The notes under the pieces: generated by a model
Databases searched by the model: none
What the model was told of the DNA's origin: nothing
Seen by the model: only the letters and a program-made list of their open reading frames with translations
From: Klebsiella aerogenes
GTDB lineage: Bacteria; Pseudomonadota; Gammaproteobacteria; Enterobacterales; Enterobacteriaceae
DNA length: 64,000 nucleotides
Direction of reading: 5' to 3'
Assembly (NCBI GenBank): GCA_029027985.1
Contig: CP119076.1
Location: 4,772,422 to 4,836,421 of the forward strand
Translations under genes and position numbers: made by a program
Shown here: in pieces, positions 54,547 to 64,000 of the stretch
Layout of the letters: every line of letters begins with the position of its first letter
Numbering within the stretch: the first letter of the stretch is position 1

Positions 54547-55995
54547 TCAGCTTGGCCTGACGTGCTCGTTCGCTCGCGCGTCAGGAACGGAATCGGCGCT
54601 AAATGCGTCTTCCTGCGGCGAATTTTCATCTTCCTCAAGACGGTATTCGTCATCCTGCGCCATGGCCTGCTCAACTAAATCAGGATTAATCCCGCGTTTA
54701 ACCTCAACGCCCAGACCGCGGAACGCCTCGGCCTGCACCAACAGGTTGCCGCGCCCGGAGGCGAGCTTTTTCATCGCCTGACGATAGTTATCCTGCGCTT
54801 TATCAAGGCTTTGACCGATAGCCGACATGTCATCAACGAATAGCCGCATTTTGTCGTACAAGCGCCCGGCGCGCTCGGCGATTTTCTGCGCGTTGCGGCT
54901 TTGGTGCTCATAACGCCACAGATTGGCGATGGTGCGCAGCGCCACCAGCAGAGTCGTCGGGCTGACCAGCATAATATTATTCTTCAGCGCCTCGCTGATA
55001 AGCTCGGGCTGACGATCGATAGCCAACAGGAACGCCGGTTCGACGGGGATAAACATCAGCACATAATCGAGCGAGCGTAACCCTGGCAGCTGCTGATAAT
55101 CTTTTCGCCCCAACAGGCGAATATGGTTACGCACCGAGGCAAGATGCTCCTGCAGCGCCGCTTCGCGGGTGTAATCATCCTCGGCGTTGAAGTAACGCTC
55201 ATAGGCGACGAGGGTCATTTTGGCGTCAATAACCACATCTTTGCCCTGCGGCAAACGCACGATAACGTCCGGCTGCATCCGCGAACGGTTATCGGTCTCA
55301 ATACTGACCTGGGTTTGATACTCATAGCCTTCGCGCAAACCGGAGGCCTCCAGCACACGGGTTAAGACTACTTCCCCCCAGTTGCCCTGGGTTTTGTTAT
55401 CGCCCTTCAGTGCCTTCGTCAGGTTCAACGCCTCTTGCGCCATCTGCGCATTCAGCTGTTGCAGGTTACGGATTTCGTGCGCCAGGGTGTGGCGTTCGCG
55501 CGCCTCCTGCCCAAAGCTGTCCTGCACCTGGCGACGGAATCCGTCAAGCTGCTCACGCAGCGGCGTCAGCAAGCCATGCAGGCTCTGGCGGTTTTGCTCA
55601 TCAACCCGGCGGTTGCTGCGTTCGAATATACGGTTAGCCAGGTTTTCGAACTGCTCGCTCAGGCGCTGCTCGCTGTTCACCATCTGACGAATCTTATCTT
55701 CCGCGTGCAATTGAGTGGAGTCCAGACGGGTGGTGACTTCACGCAGGTCGGCCTCCAGCGAGGTATTGATATCGCGCAGGCTGCGCAGCTCATTGTTCAG
55801 CAGCTCGCATTCGTCACGCCAGTGGGACTCTTGCACCAGCTGCTGGCGCGCGGCGCTGAGTTCGATATCCAGTTCGCGACGCTCTTCAATGAGATCGGCG
55901 CGGATTTGGTCGGCACGGGCTTTCGTCGCCAGCCACCCTACGATTAACCCTGCCGCCAGCGCCACCACGGCGCTTATCACAATAGAGATATCCAC
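54547..55995 (-). CDS. rmuC: DNA recombination protein RmuC
   Basis: RmuC limits inversions at short inverted repeats and resembles structural maintenance proteins with a nuclease-like domain. The GTG at 55995 is chosen (VDISIVISAVVALAAG) because GGGAGG lies just upstream; this gives 482 residues. An N-terminal membrane helix is followed by a long coiled coil (about residues 35-160) and the RmuC domain with QPDVIVRLPQGKDVVIDAKM. The tail is acidic. It follows the udp terminator. Confidence 0.93.
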   Translation of the reverse strand: MDISIVISAVVALAAGLIVGWLATKARADQIRADLIEERRELDIELSAARQQLVQESHWRDECELLNNELRSLRDINTSLEADLREVTTRLDSTQLHAEDKIRQMVNSEQRLSEQFENLANRIFERSNRRVDEQNRQSLHGLLTPLREQLDGFRRQVQDSFGQEARERHTLAHEIRNLQQLNAQMAQEALNLTKALKGDNKTQGNWGEVVLTRVLEASGLREGYEYQTQVSIETDNRSRMQPDVIVRLPQGKDVVIDAKMTLVAYERYFNAEDDYTREAALQEHLASVRNHIRLLGRKDYQQLPGLRSLDYVLMFIPVEPAFLLAIDRQPELISEALKNNIMLVSPTTLLVALRTIANLWRYEHQSRNAQKIAERAGRLYDKMRLFVDDMSAIGQSLDKAQDNYRQAMKKLASGRGNLLVQAEAFRGLGVEVKRGINPDLVEQAMAQDDEYRLEEDENSPQEDAFSADSVPDARANEHVRPS

Positions 55996-56085
55996 AACGC
56001 CTCCCCGGCAACCACTTACGGCACAAAATAGAATTGTGCTGTACAAACGTCCAGTTGAAAAGGAATTTCCTGCGAGGCGCTACGC

Positions 56086-56110
56086 AAAAAAAAAGCCGGG
56101 AGACCCGGCC
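56086..56110 (-). terminator. Intrinsic terminator of udp
   Basis: Stem GCCGGG/CCCGGC with a three-base loop is followed on the minus strand by nine T. It lies 22 bases after the udp stop. Confidence 0.93.
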
Positions 56111-56131
56111 TTCATTGAGAGTAAGGAAAAA

Positions 56132-56893
56132 TTACAGCAGACGACGCGCCGCTTCCACGACAATTTTCACCGCGTGGCTTTCGGTTTGCTTCATGGTTTC
56201 TGCGTTAGGGATCTCTTGCTGGGTACGGTTAACGATAACCCCTGCCACCATCCCGGCGCGCAAGCCCTGGCTGGCGCACATGGTTAACAGCGTGGCGGAT
56301 TCCATTTCATAGTTCATCACGCCCATTGCCTGCCACTCTTCCATCGAACCTTTGAAACGGCTAACAACGCGGCCAGAGAAGGTATCGTAACGCTCCTGGC
56401 CCGGGTAGAAGGTGTCAGAAGACGCGGTGACGCCGATATGCGTAGTCGCGCCGATTGATTTTGCCGCTTCCACCAGCGCGGTGGTGCAGGCAAAGTCAGC
56501 GACGGCCGGGAATTCCATCGGCGCGAAGTGCAGGCTGGCGCCGTCCAGGCGAACAGAACCGGTGGTGACCAATACATCGCCAACGTTGATATGCGGCTGA
56601 ATGGCGCCGGTGGTGCCGATACGCAGGAAGGTACGAACCCCCAACTGCGCCAGTTCTTCCACAGCGATAGAGGTCGACGGGCCGCCGATACCGGTAGAGC
56701 AAACAATCACCGGTTTGCCGTCCAGCTCAGCGCGCCAGGAGGTAAATTCGCGATGAGATGCCAGCTTAACCGGCTTATCCATCAGCGCGGCGATCTTTTC
56801 CACACGCTCCGGATCGCCAGGGACGATAGCCAGCGTAGCCCCTTGTAAATCGTTTTTGGTGAGGCCGAGATGAAAAACATCAGACTTGGACAT
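56132..56893 (-). CDS. udp: Uridine phosphorylase
   Basis: Udp splits uridine into uracil and ribose-1-phosphate. The 253-residue protein starts [18 protein letters not shown] and has the phosphate-binding [34 protein letters not shown] and the substrate-binding NYEMESATL. An upstream in-frame extension is not supported. Two CRP sites 52 bases apart in the upstream gap suggest the classical CRP/CytR control. Confidence 0.97.
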   Translation of the reverse strand: MSKSDVFHLGLTKNDLQGATLAIVPGDPERVEKIAALMDKPVKLASHREFTSWRAELDGKPVIVCSTGIGGPSTSIAVEELAQLGVRTFLRIGTTGAIQPHINVGDVLVTTGSVRLDGASLHFAPMEFPAVADFACTTALVEAAKSIGATTHIGVTASSDTFYPGQERYDTFSGRVVSRFKGSMEEWQAMGVMNYEMESATLLTMCASQGLRAGMVAGVIVNRTQQEIPNAETMKQTESHAVKIVVEAARRLL

Positions 56894-56965
56894 AAAAAAC
56901 TCCTCTGTGGGTCGAATTATCAGCAGAAGCAAAACCGTACTTTACCGAAGCCATTAGCTTATTTT

Positions 56966-57033
56966 TGTGATGACAGTCACCATGCGCAACAATGATTGCA
57001 TTTGTTTTTCAACAAATAGTGATTCACATCACA
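56966..57033 (-). promoter_or_regulatory. Two CRP sites of the udp promoter with CytR space between
   Basis: TGTGA-N6-TCACC lies at 56966-56981 and AGTGA-N6-TCACA at 57018-57033. Their centres are 52 bases apart, which equals the -41.5 and -93.5 sites of E. coli udp between which CytR binds. A -10-like TAAAGT (56939-56944, minus strand) fits a start near 56932. Confidence 0.82.
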
Positions 57034-57159
57034 TTAACAAGTTATATTCGCAGTCACAGAACAAAAGATAGCCGCTTTCAGGCACTGTGCCTTATTAACG
57101 TTCAGCCTAAAGAGTCTATATTTATCGATGCGCTAATAAATAAGGGTACGGAGAATACC

Positions 57160-57972
57160 ATGACCACAACCAAGCAACCCGGATTCGCACCTGCAGCCTC
57201 GCCGCATGCTTCTACCGCCGTTCATACGCCGGAGGAGCACATTACCGCCGGAGAAACCTCGATCCCTTCTCAGGGCGAGAATATGCCGGCCTACCACGCC
57301 CGACCGAAAAACGCCGACGGCCCGCTGCCGATCGTTATTGTGGTGCAGGAAATTTTCGGCGTACATGAACATATTCGCGATCTTTGTCGCCGCCTGGCGC
57401 AGGAAGGCTATCTGGCCATCGCCCCAGAGCTCTACTTCCGCCAGGGCGATCCTAATGAGTACAACGATATCCCTACCCTGTTTAAAGAACTGGTCACTAA
57501 AGTACCGGACGCGCAGGTATTGGCGGATCTCGACCACGTTGCCAGCTGGGCAGCGCGCCACGGTGGCGATGCCCATCGTCTGCTGATCACCGGTTTTTGC
57601 TGGGGCGGACGTATCTCCTGGCTGTATGCCGCGCATAATCCGCAACTTAAAGCCGCAGTGGCCTGGTATGGCAAACTGGTAGGGGAGAAATCGCTGAATT
57701 CGCCGAAGCATCCAGTGGATATCGCCATCGACCTCAACGCCCCGGTGCTTGGCCTGTACGGCGGGAAAGATGCGGGCATCTCGCAGGAGAGCGTTGAAAC
57801 CATGCGCCAGGCGCTACGCGCGGCCAACGCGAAGGCTGAGATCGTGGTCTATCCCGAAGCCGACCACGCGTTTAACGCCGACTATCGCGCCAGCTACCAT
57901 GAGGAATCAGCGAAAGACGGCTGGCAGCGGATGCTGGCCTGGTTTGCCCAGTACGGCGGTAAAAAAGGCTAA
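57160..57972 (+). CDS. dlhH: Dienelactone hydrolase family protein YsgA
   Basis: This is an alpha/beta hydrolase of the dienelactone hydrolase family; its substrate in enterics is not established. The 270-residue protein from 57160 has VVQEIFGVHEHIRD, the nucleophile cysteine motif GFCWGGRISW, LYGGKDAGI with the acidic residue and the histidine in ADHAFNADYR, completing a Cys-Asp-His triad. It is divergent from udp and converges on metE. The frame upstream of 57160 is not supported. Confidence 0.93.
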   Translation: MTTTKQPGFAPAASPHASTAVHTPEEHITAGETSIPSQGENMPAYHARPKNADGPLPIVIVVQEIFGVHEHIRDLCRRLAQEGYLAIAPELYFRQGDPNEYNDIPTLFKELVTKVPDAQVLADLDHVASWAARHGGDAHRLLITGFCWGGRISWLYAAHNPQLKAAVAWYGKLVGEKSLNSPKHPVDIAIDLNAPVLGLYGGKDAGISQESVETMRQALRAANAKAEIVVYPEADHAFNADYRASYHEESAKDGWQRMLAWFAQYGGKKG

Positions 57973-57990
57973 CCCGCCAGGGGACGAAGA

Positions 57991-58019
57991 CGAAAAAGAG
58001 GAGGCCATGGCCTCCTCTT
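57991..58019 (-). terminator. Terminator of metE, possibly bidirectional
   Basis: A 24-base perfect palindrome spans 57996-58019 with arms AAGAGGAGGC/GCCTCCTCTT. On the minus strand it runs into CTTTTTCG, a good T tract for metE. It also lies just after dlhH. Confidence 0.85.
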
Positions 58020-58037
58020 GTGCTTTCCGCGTGGCTA

Positions 58038-60302
58038 TCAGGCGGATTCGCGCAGGTTCTGCGCCGCTTTAACCATGTTCGCCAACGCGGCGCGGGTTTC
58101 CGGCCAGCCGCGGGTTTTCAGGCCGCAATCCGGGTTAACCCACAGGCGTTCCGCCGGGATACGCTGCGCGGCCTTTTCCAACAGCGCTTCAATCCATTCC
58201 ACGCTCGGTACATTTGGTGAGTGAATATCATATACGCCAGGACCGATTTCGTTCGGATACTCGAACTCTTCAAACGACTCCAGCAGTTCCATATCGGAAC
58301 GCGAGGTTTCAATGGTAATCACATCGGCATCCAGCGCGGCGATGGAATCCATGATGTCATTGAATTCGCAATAACACATATGGGTGTGGATCTGGGTGTC
58401 GTCTTTAGCAACCGCAGCATTGATGCGGAAGACTTCGACGCCCCACTGCAGATAAGCATCCCAGTCGCTGCGCTTCAGCGGTAGGCCTTCACGTAGCGCC
58501 GGTTCATCAATCTGGATAATGCCGATACCCGCCGCCTCCAGATCCGCCACTTCATCACGCAACGCCAGCGCAATCTGTCTGGCGATGGTTTCACGGCTGA
58601 CATCTTCGCGCGGGAAGGACCAGCACAGAATAGTTACCGGACCGGTCAACATGCCTTTCACCGGCTTGTCAGTCAGGGATTGCGCATACTTCGCCCATTC
58701 GACGGTAATCGCTTCCGGACGGCTGACATCACCGATGACCACCGGCGGCTTCACGCAGCGGGAGCCATAGCTCTGTACCCAACCGTTTTGCGTGAAGATA
58801 AAACCATCCAGATGTTCGCCGAAGTATTCCACCATGTCATTACGTTCGGCTTCACCGTGCACCAGGACATCTAAACCTAAACGCTCCTGCTCAACGATCG
58901 CCTGCTTGATATGCTCTGCAATGCCGGTGCGATAGTGGTTGGCGTCAAGGTTACCCTTCTTGAAATCCAGACGCAGGCTGCGGATTTCGGTCGTCTGCGG
59001 GAATGAACCGATGGTCGTCGTTGGCCATGCCGGTAGGTTAAAACGATTACGCTGCGCCTGCGCACGCACGGCATAAGGGCTGGCGCGCTGGCTGTCCTGA
59101 GCGGTAATCGCCGCCAGGCGTTTTTCCACCGCCGCATTATGTACGCGAGCCGAATGGCGACGAGCCTGGATCGGCACGCTCCACGCCTCAATCTCCGCCG
59201 TATTGCCGCTGTTCAGCGCATCGCGCAGCAGCGCCAGTTCGCTACATTTTTGCAGGGCGAAGGCAAACCAGCTCTTCACTTCCGCATCAAGACGGGTCTC
59301 GACGCTCAGGTCGATCGGGCTGTGCAACAGAGAGCAGGATGACGCTATCCACAAATCACGTTTACCGACGATACCTTTAATTTGTGTATATTTTTCTGTT
59401 AAATCGGCGCGCCAGACATTGCGGCCATTGATCAAGCCCGCAGACAGCAGCCAGTGAGCCGGCAAGCGTTTATGCAGTTCGGCGACATCATCTTTACCGT
59501 GAACCAGATCGACGTGCAAACCTTGTACTGGCAACGCAGTAATAGTGTCGAGGTTGGCGGTAATCCCTTCGAAATAGGTGGTCAGCAGCAGTTTTACCTG
59601 ACCCTGTAGGGCATCATAAGCCGGTTTAAAGGCATCCAGCCACGCTGGCGGCAGCTCCAGCACCAGCGCTGGCTCATCAATCTGTACCCACTCAATACCG
59701 CGTTTCGCCAGTTCGCTCAGCACCTGCTGGTAAACCGGCAGGATGTCGTTTAGCAAACTCAGGCGGTCAAACTGTTCGCCTTTTACTTTCCCCAGCCACA
59801 GATAAGTTACCGGCCCCAGCAGTACGGGTTTAACCTTGTGGCCCAGCGCCTGCGCTTCATCCACTTCGTCCAGCAGTTGGGTCCAGGCCAGCTTGAACTG
59901 CTGGCCTTGTACAAATTCCGGCACCATGTAGTGATAGTTGGTATTAAACCACTTGGTCATTTCCGCAGCGGCGGCCGGCTCGCCGGTCGGCGCACGTCCG
60001 CGGCCAATGCGGAACAGCGTATCGATATCGATGGAGCCGTCTTTGTTCTGATGACGAGCCGGCACGTTGCCCAGTAGCAGGCTGGTGGTCAGAACATGGT
60101 CGTACCAGGCGAAATCGCCCACTGGCAGCAGGTCAACGCCTGCCTGTTTCTGCTGCTCCCAGTGGCGAGCACGCAGCTCGCGGCCTACCGCCAGCAGCTC
60201 TTCACGAGTGGCGTTACCCGCCCAATAGCTCTCTTGCGCTTTTTTTAGCTCGCGGCGAAGGCCAACGCGAGGAAAACCGAGGGTGTGATTAATAATGGTC
60301 AT
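58038..60302 (-). CDS. metE: Cobalamin-independent methionine synthase MetE
   Basis: MetE transfers the methyl group of 5-methyltetrahydropteroyltri-L-glutamate to homocysteine. The 754-residue protein has the duplicated TIM-barrel layout. The C-terminal zinc ligands lie in [12 protein letters not shown] and in [13 protein letters not shown]. The N-terminus [20 protein letters not shown] binds the folate tail. It is divergent from its activator metR. Confidence 0.98.
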   Translation of the reverse strand: MTIINHTLGFPRVGLRRELKKAQESYWAGNATREELLAVGRELRARHWEQQKQAGVDLLPVGDFAWYDHVLTTSLLLGNVPARHQNKDGSIDIDTLFRIGRGRAPTGEPAAAAEMTKWFNTNYHYMVPEFVQGQQFKLAWTQLLDEVDEAQALGHKVKPVLLGPVTYLWLGKVKGEQFDRLSLLNDILPVYQQVLSELAKRGIEWVQIDEPALVLELPPAWLDAFKPAYDALQGQVKLLLTTYFEGITANLDTITALPVQGLHVDLVHGKDDVAELHKRLPAHWLLSAGLINGRNVWRADLTEKYTQIKGIVGKRDLWIASSCSLLHSPIDLSVETRLDAEVKSWFAFALQKCSELALLRDALNSGNTAEIEAWSVPIQARRHSARVHNAAVEKRLAAITAQDSQRASPYAVRAQAQRNRFNLPAWPTTTIGSFPQTTEIRSLRLDFKKGNLDANHYRTGIAEHIKQAIVEQERLGLDVLVHGEAERNDMVEYFGEHLDGFIFTQNGWVQSYGSRCVKPPVVIGDVSRPEAITVEWAKYAQSLTDKPVKGMLTGPVTILCWSFPREDVSRETIARQIALALRDEVADLEAAGIGIIQIDEPALREGLPLKRSDWDAYLQWGVEVFRINAAVAKDDTQIHTHMCYCEFNDIMDSIAALDADVITIETSRSDMELLESFEEFEYPNEIGPGVYDIHSPNVPSVEWIEALLEKAAQRIPAERLWVNPDCGLKTRGWPETRAALANMVKAAQNLRESA

Positions 60303-60340
60303 GTGTTCTTCCTCTAATTAATTATCAATCCAAATATTTT

Positions 60341-60364
60341 AGCCATCCAGATGTTTACACATCC
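60341..60364. promoter_or_regulatory. MetJ boxes in the metE-metR gap
   Basis: Three consecutive eight-base units, AGCCATCC, AGATGTTT and ACACATCC, resemble the MetJ consensus AGACGTCT (5, 6 and 5 matches of 8). MetJ with SAM represses both metE and metR in E. coli. The array position in the 125-base gap is as expected. Confidence 0.5.
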
Positions 60365-60415
60365 ATAATGGAAAGGTACTGTATATTCCTCAAGCGCAAA
60401 TTATTCATGCCGAAG

Positions 60416-60428
60416 TGAAGGACATTCA
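60416..60428. promoter_or_regulatory. MetR-type dyad overlapping the metR start codon
   Basis: TGAA-GGACA-TTCA has the half-sites and spacing of the MetR consensus TGAA-N5-TTCA. Its last base is the A of the metR ATG. It would fit negative autoregulation, but a chance match cannot be excluded. Confidence 0.4.
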
Positions 60429-61381
60429 TGATCGAAATTAAACACCTGAAAACGCTACAAGCGTTGCGGAACAGCGGCTCGCTGGCAGGCGCGGCGGCAG
60501 CCCTGCATCAAACTCAGTCAGCCCTGTCCCACCAGTTCAGCGATCTGGAACAGCGCCTTGGCTTCCGTCTGTTTGTGCGTAAAAGCCAGCCGCTGCGCTT
60601 TACGCCGCAAGGAGAAATCCTGCTGCAGTTGGCCAACCAGGTGTTGCCGCAAATTACCCGCGCACTGCAGGACTGCAATGAGCCGCAGCAAACCCGCCTG
60701 CGCCTGGCGATTGAATGTCATAGCTGTATTCAGTGGCTGACCCCGGCGCTGGAGAGTTTCCGCACCCGCTGGCCGCTGGTGGAAGTCGATTTTCAGTCCG
60801 GCGTTACCTTTGATCCGCAGCCCGCCCTGCAGCAGGGCGAGCTGGATCTGGTGATGACCTCAGACATCTTGCCGCGCAGTGGCCTGCACTACTCGCCGAT
60901 GTTTGATTATGAAGTTCGCCTGGTGCTGGCGCCGGAACACCCGCTGGCGGCAAAAAGCCGCATCTCCCCGGAGGATCTGGCATCCGAGACATTGCTCATT
61001 TATCCGGTACAGCGCGGGCGCCTGGATATCTGGCGCCACTTCCTACAACCGGCGGGGATCAGCCCGCAGTTGAAAAGTGTCGATAATACGCTGCTGCTGA
61101 TTCAGATGGTCGCCGCGCGAATGGGCATCGCCGCACTACCGCACTGGGTGGTGGAAAGCTTTGAACGCCAGGGTCTGATCGTAACCAAAACCCTGGGGGA
61201 AGGTCTGTGGAGCCGACTGTACGCCGCAGTGCGCGATGGCGAGCAGCGCCAGCCGGTGACGGAAGCGTTTATTCGCTCAGCGCGGAACCACGCTTGCGAT
61301 CATCTACCGTTTGTGCGGAGTGCGGAGCGACCCAGCGGCGATGGACCCATAGCGAAGCCAGGATTACCAGCGCGCCAATAA
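60428..61381 (+). CDS. metR: LysR-family regulator MetR
   Basis: MetR activates metE, metH and glyA with homocysteine as coeffector. The 317-residue protein has the LysR helix-turn-helix near residues 18-40 ([20 protein letters not shown]) and the substrate-binding domain beyond residue 90. AAGGA precedes the ATG. Its last 113 bases overlap the convergent yigM gene. Confidence 0.97.
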   Translation: MIEIKHLKTLQALRNSGSLAGAAAALHQTQSALSHQFSDLEQRLGFRLFVRKSQPLRFTPQGEILLQLANQVLPQITRALQDCNEPQQTRLRLAIECHSCIQWLTPALESFRTRWPLVEVDFQSGVTFDPQPALQQGELDLVMTSDILPRSGLHYSPMFDYEVRLVLAPEHPLAAKSRISPEDLASETLLIYPVQRGRLDIWRHFLQPAGISPQLKSVDNTLLLIQMVAARMGIAALPHWVVESFERQGLIVTKTLGEGLWSRLYAAVRDGEQRQPVTEAFIRSARNHACDHLPFVRSAERPSGDGPIAKPGLPARQ

Positions 61382-62168
61382 TAAAGCTCGGCCAGTGAGG
61401 CTGCTCCTGCCAGATGGCCAGGTTAACCAGCAGCCCGGCGGGGATGTGAACATTATTCATGATCCCCAGCGTACCGGCATCCACCTGCGTCGCGCCGTAG
61501 TTCCACATGAAGTAGCCCAGCCCGGAAGCGACGACCCCCAGCCAAACCAGAATGCCCCACTGCAGGCCGGTAGTCGGCAACCTTTGCGGATTACCCAACA
61601 TAAGCCACGCCGTGGCCGCCACGATAAACGCCCCGACATAGAACCAGGCAAACGCATTGCGCTGCGGCATTGGGCGCACCTCCATCAGACGCTTGTAGCC
61701 CACCATGCCGATGGCAAAGCAGATGTTCGACAACTGTACCAGCAACAACCCGGTCCAGAAGTGATCGCTGACTTTGTCATAGCGAATAATCGCCGCCCCC
61801 AACACCGCTAACCCAGCGCTGAGCAGATAACCCCAGCGCAGCCGACGTCCACTGATCAGATCGTAAATCAGGGTGATGTACAGCGGAGTAAAAACGGTAA
61901 ACAACAAAAACTCTGAGACCGTCAGGTAGAGATAAGCGTGAAAAGCCAGCAAATACATGATGCCAAGCTGCATCGCCCCAACCAGTATATAGAGCACGAT
62001 GGTTCGCGGAGACTGACCGCGCGTGCGCAGGAAAGGCAAGAACACTAGCGCCGCCAGGCCCACGCGCATCAGCACGGAGAAATAGCTATCGACGCTACCG
62101 GCAAGGTATTCGCCTATCAGGCTAAAAGAAAAGGCCCACAGGATAGTGGTGATAATTAATAGCGCCAC
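61269..62168 (-). CDS. yigM: EamA-type transporter YigM (biotin transporter BioP)
   Basis: YigM is a ten-segment carboxylate/amino-acid exporter-fold protein, reported as the biotin importer of E. coli. The 299-residue protein has two EamA repeats, with hydrophobic segments from [17 protein letters not shown] to [17 protein letters not shown]. The start is immediately [15 protein letters not shown]. It overlaps metR tail to tail and is upstream of nothing on its strand; yigL lies on its other side. Confidence 0.92.
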   Translation of the reverse strand: MALLIITTILWAFSFSLIGEYLAGSVDSYFSVLMRVGLAALVFLPFLRTRGQSPRTIVLYILVGAMQLGIMYLLAFHAYLYLTVSEFLLFTVFTPLYITLIYDLISGRRLRWGYLLSAGLAVLGAAIIRYDKVSDHFWTGLLLVQLSNICFAIGMVGYKRLMEVRPMPQRNAFAWFYVGAFIVAATAWLMLGNPQRLPTTGLQWGILVWLGVVASGLGYFMWNYGATQVDAGTLGIMNNVHIPAGLLVNLAIWQEQPHWPSFIIGALVILASLWVHRRWVAPHSAQTVDDRKRGSALSE

Positions 62169-62217
62169 AATGGTCGTCTCGTTGGATAAAGAATACGCAT
62201 TGTAGCGGAGAGTGAGG

Positions 62218-62250
62218 TTGACGACTGACCAGTTATTAGCCAGTCGTCAA
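62218..62250. terminator. Hairpin between yigM and yigL
   Basis: A 10-bp perfect stem TTGACGACTG/CAGTCGTCAA with a 13-base loop lies six bases after the yigL stop. It probably ends yigL transcription, although the T run is weak. Confidence 0.55.
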
Positions 62251-62256
62251 TCTTTA

Positions 62257-63057
62257 TCAATCGAGGTATAACTTACGCAGGTAGTGCGGTACAGCATCAT
62301 CAGCGTTGCTGCCAATCACTTCCAGTTCCGGATGCAAATCCTTCAGCCGCTGGTGGGCGTTCGCCATGATGCAGCCTTTGCCGGCCATCGACAGCATTTC
62401 CGCATCGTTCATGCCGTCGCCAAAGGCGATGCAATCTTTGAGGCTGTAACCAAGCATTTTCGCGACCGCTTCCAGCGCATGGCCCTTCGAGACGCCGCCA
62501 GCCATCACTTCCAGGCAGGTTAGCGTAGAGAAACTCACGTTCACGCGATCGCCCCAGCGCGCGTTGATTGCCTGTTCCAGCGGCAGCAGATGTTCATGAT
62601 CTTCACAGGTGAAGAAGACTTTGCTGATACCATCCGCGTCCAGTTCGCCCGGCTCATAAAGCTTATAGTTAAACACCGCTTCTTTGAAAAAACGCATCTC
62701 TTCCGGGCGATGGCGGTTCATAAACCATTCATCTTCACGATAAACGTTGGTCACAATTTTCGTATCGTTACGCACCATCTCAAACAAATCAGTGGCGATA
62801 TCGCGATCGAGGTTATGGGCAAAGATTTGCTTGCCCTCGCTGTCATGCACGCGTGCGCCATTGGAGGTGATCATGTACGACTTGATACCGAGATTATCGC
62901 GGATCTGTCCGACGTCGATGTAGTGGCGGCCGGTGGCGAAAACAAAATTGATACCGCGCGCCGTGAGCAGCTTCAGCGTCTCTTTGGCATACGGGGTCAG
63001 GAAATGGTCGGGAGAAAGCAGTGTGCCATCTAAATCAGACGCAACAACCTGGTACAT
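62257..63057 (-). CDS. yigL: HAD-family pyridoxal phosphatase YigL
   Basis: YigL is a Cof-type HAD phosphatase acting on pyridoxal phosphate and sugar phosphates. The 266-residue protein has motif I VVASDLDGTLL near residue 7, motif II MITSNGARV, a lysine in GVSKGHAL and motif IV FGDGMNDAEML. The length equals E. coli YigL. It follows pldB on the same strand with 44 bases between. Confidence 0.95.
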   Translation of the reverse strand: MYQVVASDLDGTLLSPDHFLTPYAKETLKLLTARGINFVFATGRHYIDVGQIRDNLGIKSYMITSNGARVHDSEGKQIFAHNLDRDIATDLFEMVRNDTKIVTNVYREDEWFMNRHRPEEMRFFKEAVFNYKLYEPGELDADGISKVFFTCEDHEHLLPLEQAINARWGDRVNVSFSTLTCLEVMAGGVSKGHALEAVAKMLGYSLKDCIAFGDGMNDAEMLSMAGKGCIMANAHQRLKDLHPELEVIGSNADDAVPHYLRKLYLD

Positions 63058-63101
63058 AAAAAATTTAACCTCTAAGCAGGGCGACGAGATGTATCGTCGG
63101 A

Positions 63102-64000
63102 TTAAGTATGTCGATTGAAGAACTCGACGATGGCATTTAGCGCGACTGAGCGCATAGCGTCCTTTTCAAAAAGGATCTCATGGTATGCCCCTTCTATGAC
63201 GAGTGGCTTGTCGCCTTCGCAAGGGTGTCCGGCAGCGGCCCGCAATTCACAATAGCGGTCATGCATCAGGTTATCGACCACTCGTTCATCTTGTGCCTGA
63301 ATCAACAGCGTCGGGGTCGTATCTTTTTCGACGCCGGTGAGTATCTCTTCTCCGGCGAGAATACCTTCGCGGACCCAATGGTAAGTGGGCCCGCCGACGC
63401 GCAACTGCGGATCGTCGGCATAAAAGCGCAAATTGCGGCGGTAGCGCTGGCGACTGTGGGTTAGCACATTGAGCGTAAATGGCAGCGCCCGCCAGCGGCC
63501 GGTGCCGATGGCATACTCTTCGCGAATGCGCTGATGGCCCTCAGCCCAATCGAGAATGTGTCGTACCATCCAATCCGGTAGGCGCATGATAATACCGAAC
63601 ATCGGCGCGCATAAGGCGATAGCGTCGCAATGCTGCCGGTGACGCTGCAAGAACAGCGTGGCGATCGCTCCCCCCATTGAATGGGCGAGAATAAAACGCT
63701 TACGCCAATGCCCGGGAATCACTTCCTGCTGCCAAAGCGCCGCCAGGTCATCAACATAATCGCTAAAGTGCACAACGTGGCCGCGGTGGGTATCGGACAG
63801 CAACCTTCCGGAGCGCCCCTGGCCGCGGTGATCGATAATCATCACGTCAAAGCCGCTGTGGAACAGATCGTAGGCCAGTTCCGCGTACTTGACGTAGCTT
63901 TCGATGCGCCCGGGACAAATGACCACTAGCCGGTCGTTATTTGCGGCGCAAAAACGCACAAAGCGTACCGAAACTTTATCGACGCCCGTAAATTCAGCTT
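63102..64000 (-). CDS. pldB: Lysophospholipase L2 PldB (partial, lacks the N-terminus)
   Basis: PldB is an inner-membrane-associated alpha/beta hydrolase that deacylates lysophospholipids. The frame is open through the right edge (upstream residues AEFTGVDKVSVRFVRF are readable beyond the internal GTG at 63959), so the true start lies outside. The nucleophile motif is LAHSMGGAI; GRIESYVKYAELAYDL and GAYHEILFEKDAMRS with the histidine are also present. About 299 of the usual 340 residues are visible. Confidence 0.95.
   Translation of the reverse strand, partial: AEFTGVDKVSVRFVRFCAANNDRLVVICPGRIESYVKYAELAYDLFHSGFDVMIIDHRGQGRSGRLLSDTHRGHVVHFSDYVDDLAALWQQEVIPGHWRKRFILAHSMGGAIATLFLQRHRQHCDAIALCAPMFGIIMRLPDWMVRHILDWAEGHQRIREEYAIGTGRWRALPFTLNVLTHSRQRYRRNLRFYADDPQLRVGGPTYHWVREGILAGEEILTGVEKDTTPTLLIQAQDERVVDNLMHDRYCELRAAAGHPCEGDKPLVIEGAYHEILFEKDAMRSVALNAIVEFFNRHT

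Overview
The window is a stretch of enterobacterial chromosome whose backbone follows the E. coli K-12 order from fdhD to pldB: fdhD-fdoGHI-fdhE, yiiD/fabY-dtd-yihY-yihX, typA, glnALG, hemN-yihI-csrC-engB-spf-polA, yihG, dsbA-srkA-yihD, mobAB, an rRNA operon, hemG-trkH-yigZ-pepQ, fadBA, fre-ubiD, rfaH, tatABCD, ubiEJB, rmuC-udp, dlhH, metE/metR, yigM-yigL-pldB. Protein similarity, the 16S variable regions and the Klebsiella-style repeat beside the rRNA terminator point to the Klebsiella/Raoultella group. This is a judgement from memory of these sequences, not a search.

Layout. Bases 1-6052 encode the aerobic selenium-, molybdenum- and tungsten-type formate dehydrogenase FDH-O: fdoG carries an in-frame UGA for selenocysteine with a recognisable SECIS hairpin, and fdhD and fdhE supply maturation. 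A VapBC toxin-antitoxin pair and an HSL-type carboxylesterase follow (6091-7828). Bases 7845-17117 hold fabY, dtd, yihY, yihX, typA and the nitrogen operon glnA-glnL-glnG with its CRP site, NtrC sites and sigma-54 promoter. After the glnG terminator, 17209-21956 is an accessory insert absent from the E. coli layout. It carries a glycyl-radical decarboxylase, a small iron-sulfur subunit, a radical-SAM activase and a TetR regulator. The three-gene set has the architecture of 4-hydroxyphenylacetate decarboxylase (HpdBCA), which forms p-cresol. This is the most notable system in the window.

Bases 21942-32835 return to backbone genes and include two regulatory RNAs, CsrC and Spot 42, both on the minus strand and flanking engB. 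An rRNA operon lies on the minus strand (about 32968-38333): promoters P1 and P2, 16S, tRNA-Glu(TTC), 23S, 5S and terminator. Bases 38395-64000 carry heme, potassium, peptide, fatty acid, ubiquinone, Tat export, nucleoside and methionine genes. pldB is cut by the right edge and fdhD by the left edge.

Functional links. The formate dehydrogenase alpha subunit has a twin-arginine signal and would use the TatABC system encoded at 49763-51333. HemN (oxygen-independent heme synthesis) and the putative Hpd system are both anaerobic radical enzymes. A near-consensus FNR box lies upstream of hpdB, next to an AT-rich palindrome that could be the TetR operator. FadBA, UbiD/UbiE/UbiJ/UbiB and Fre form the beta-oxidation, quinone and flavin-reduction block.
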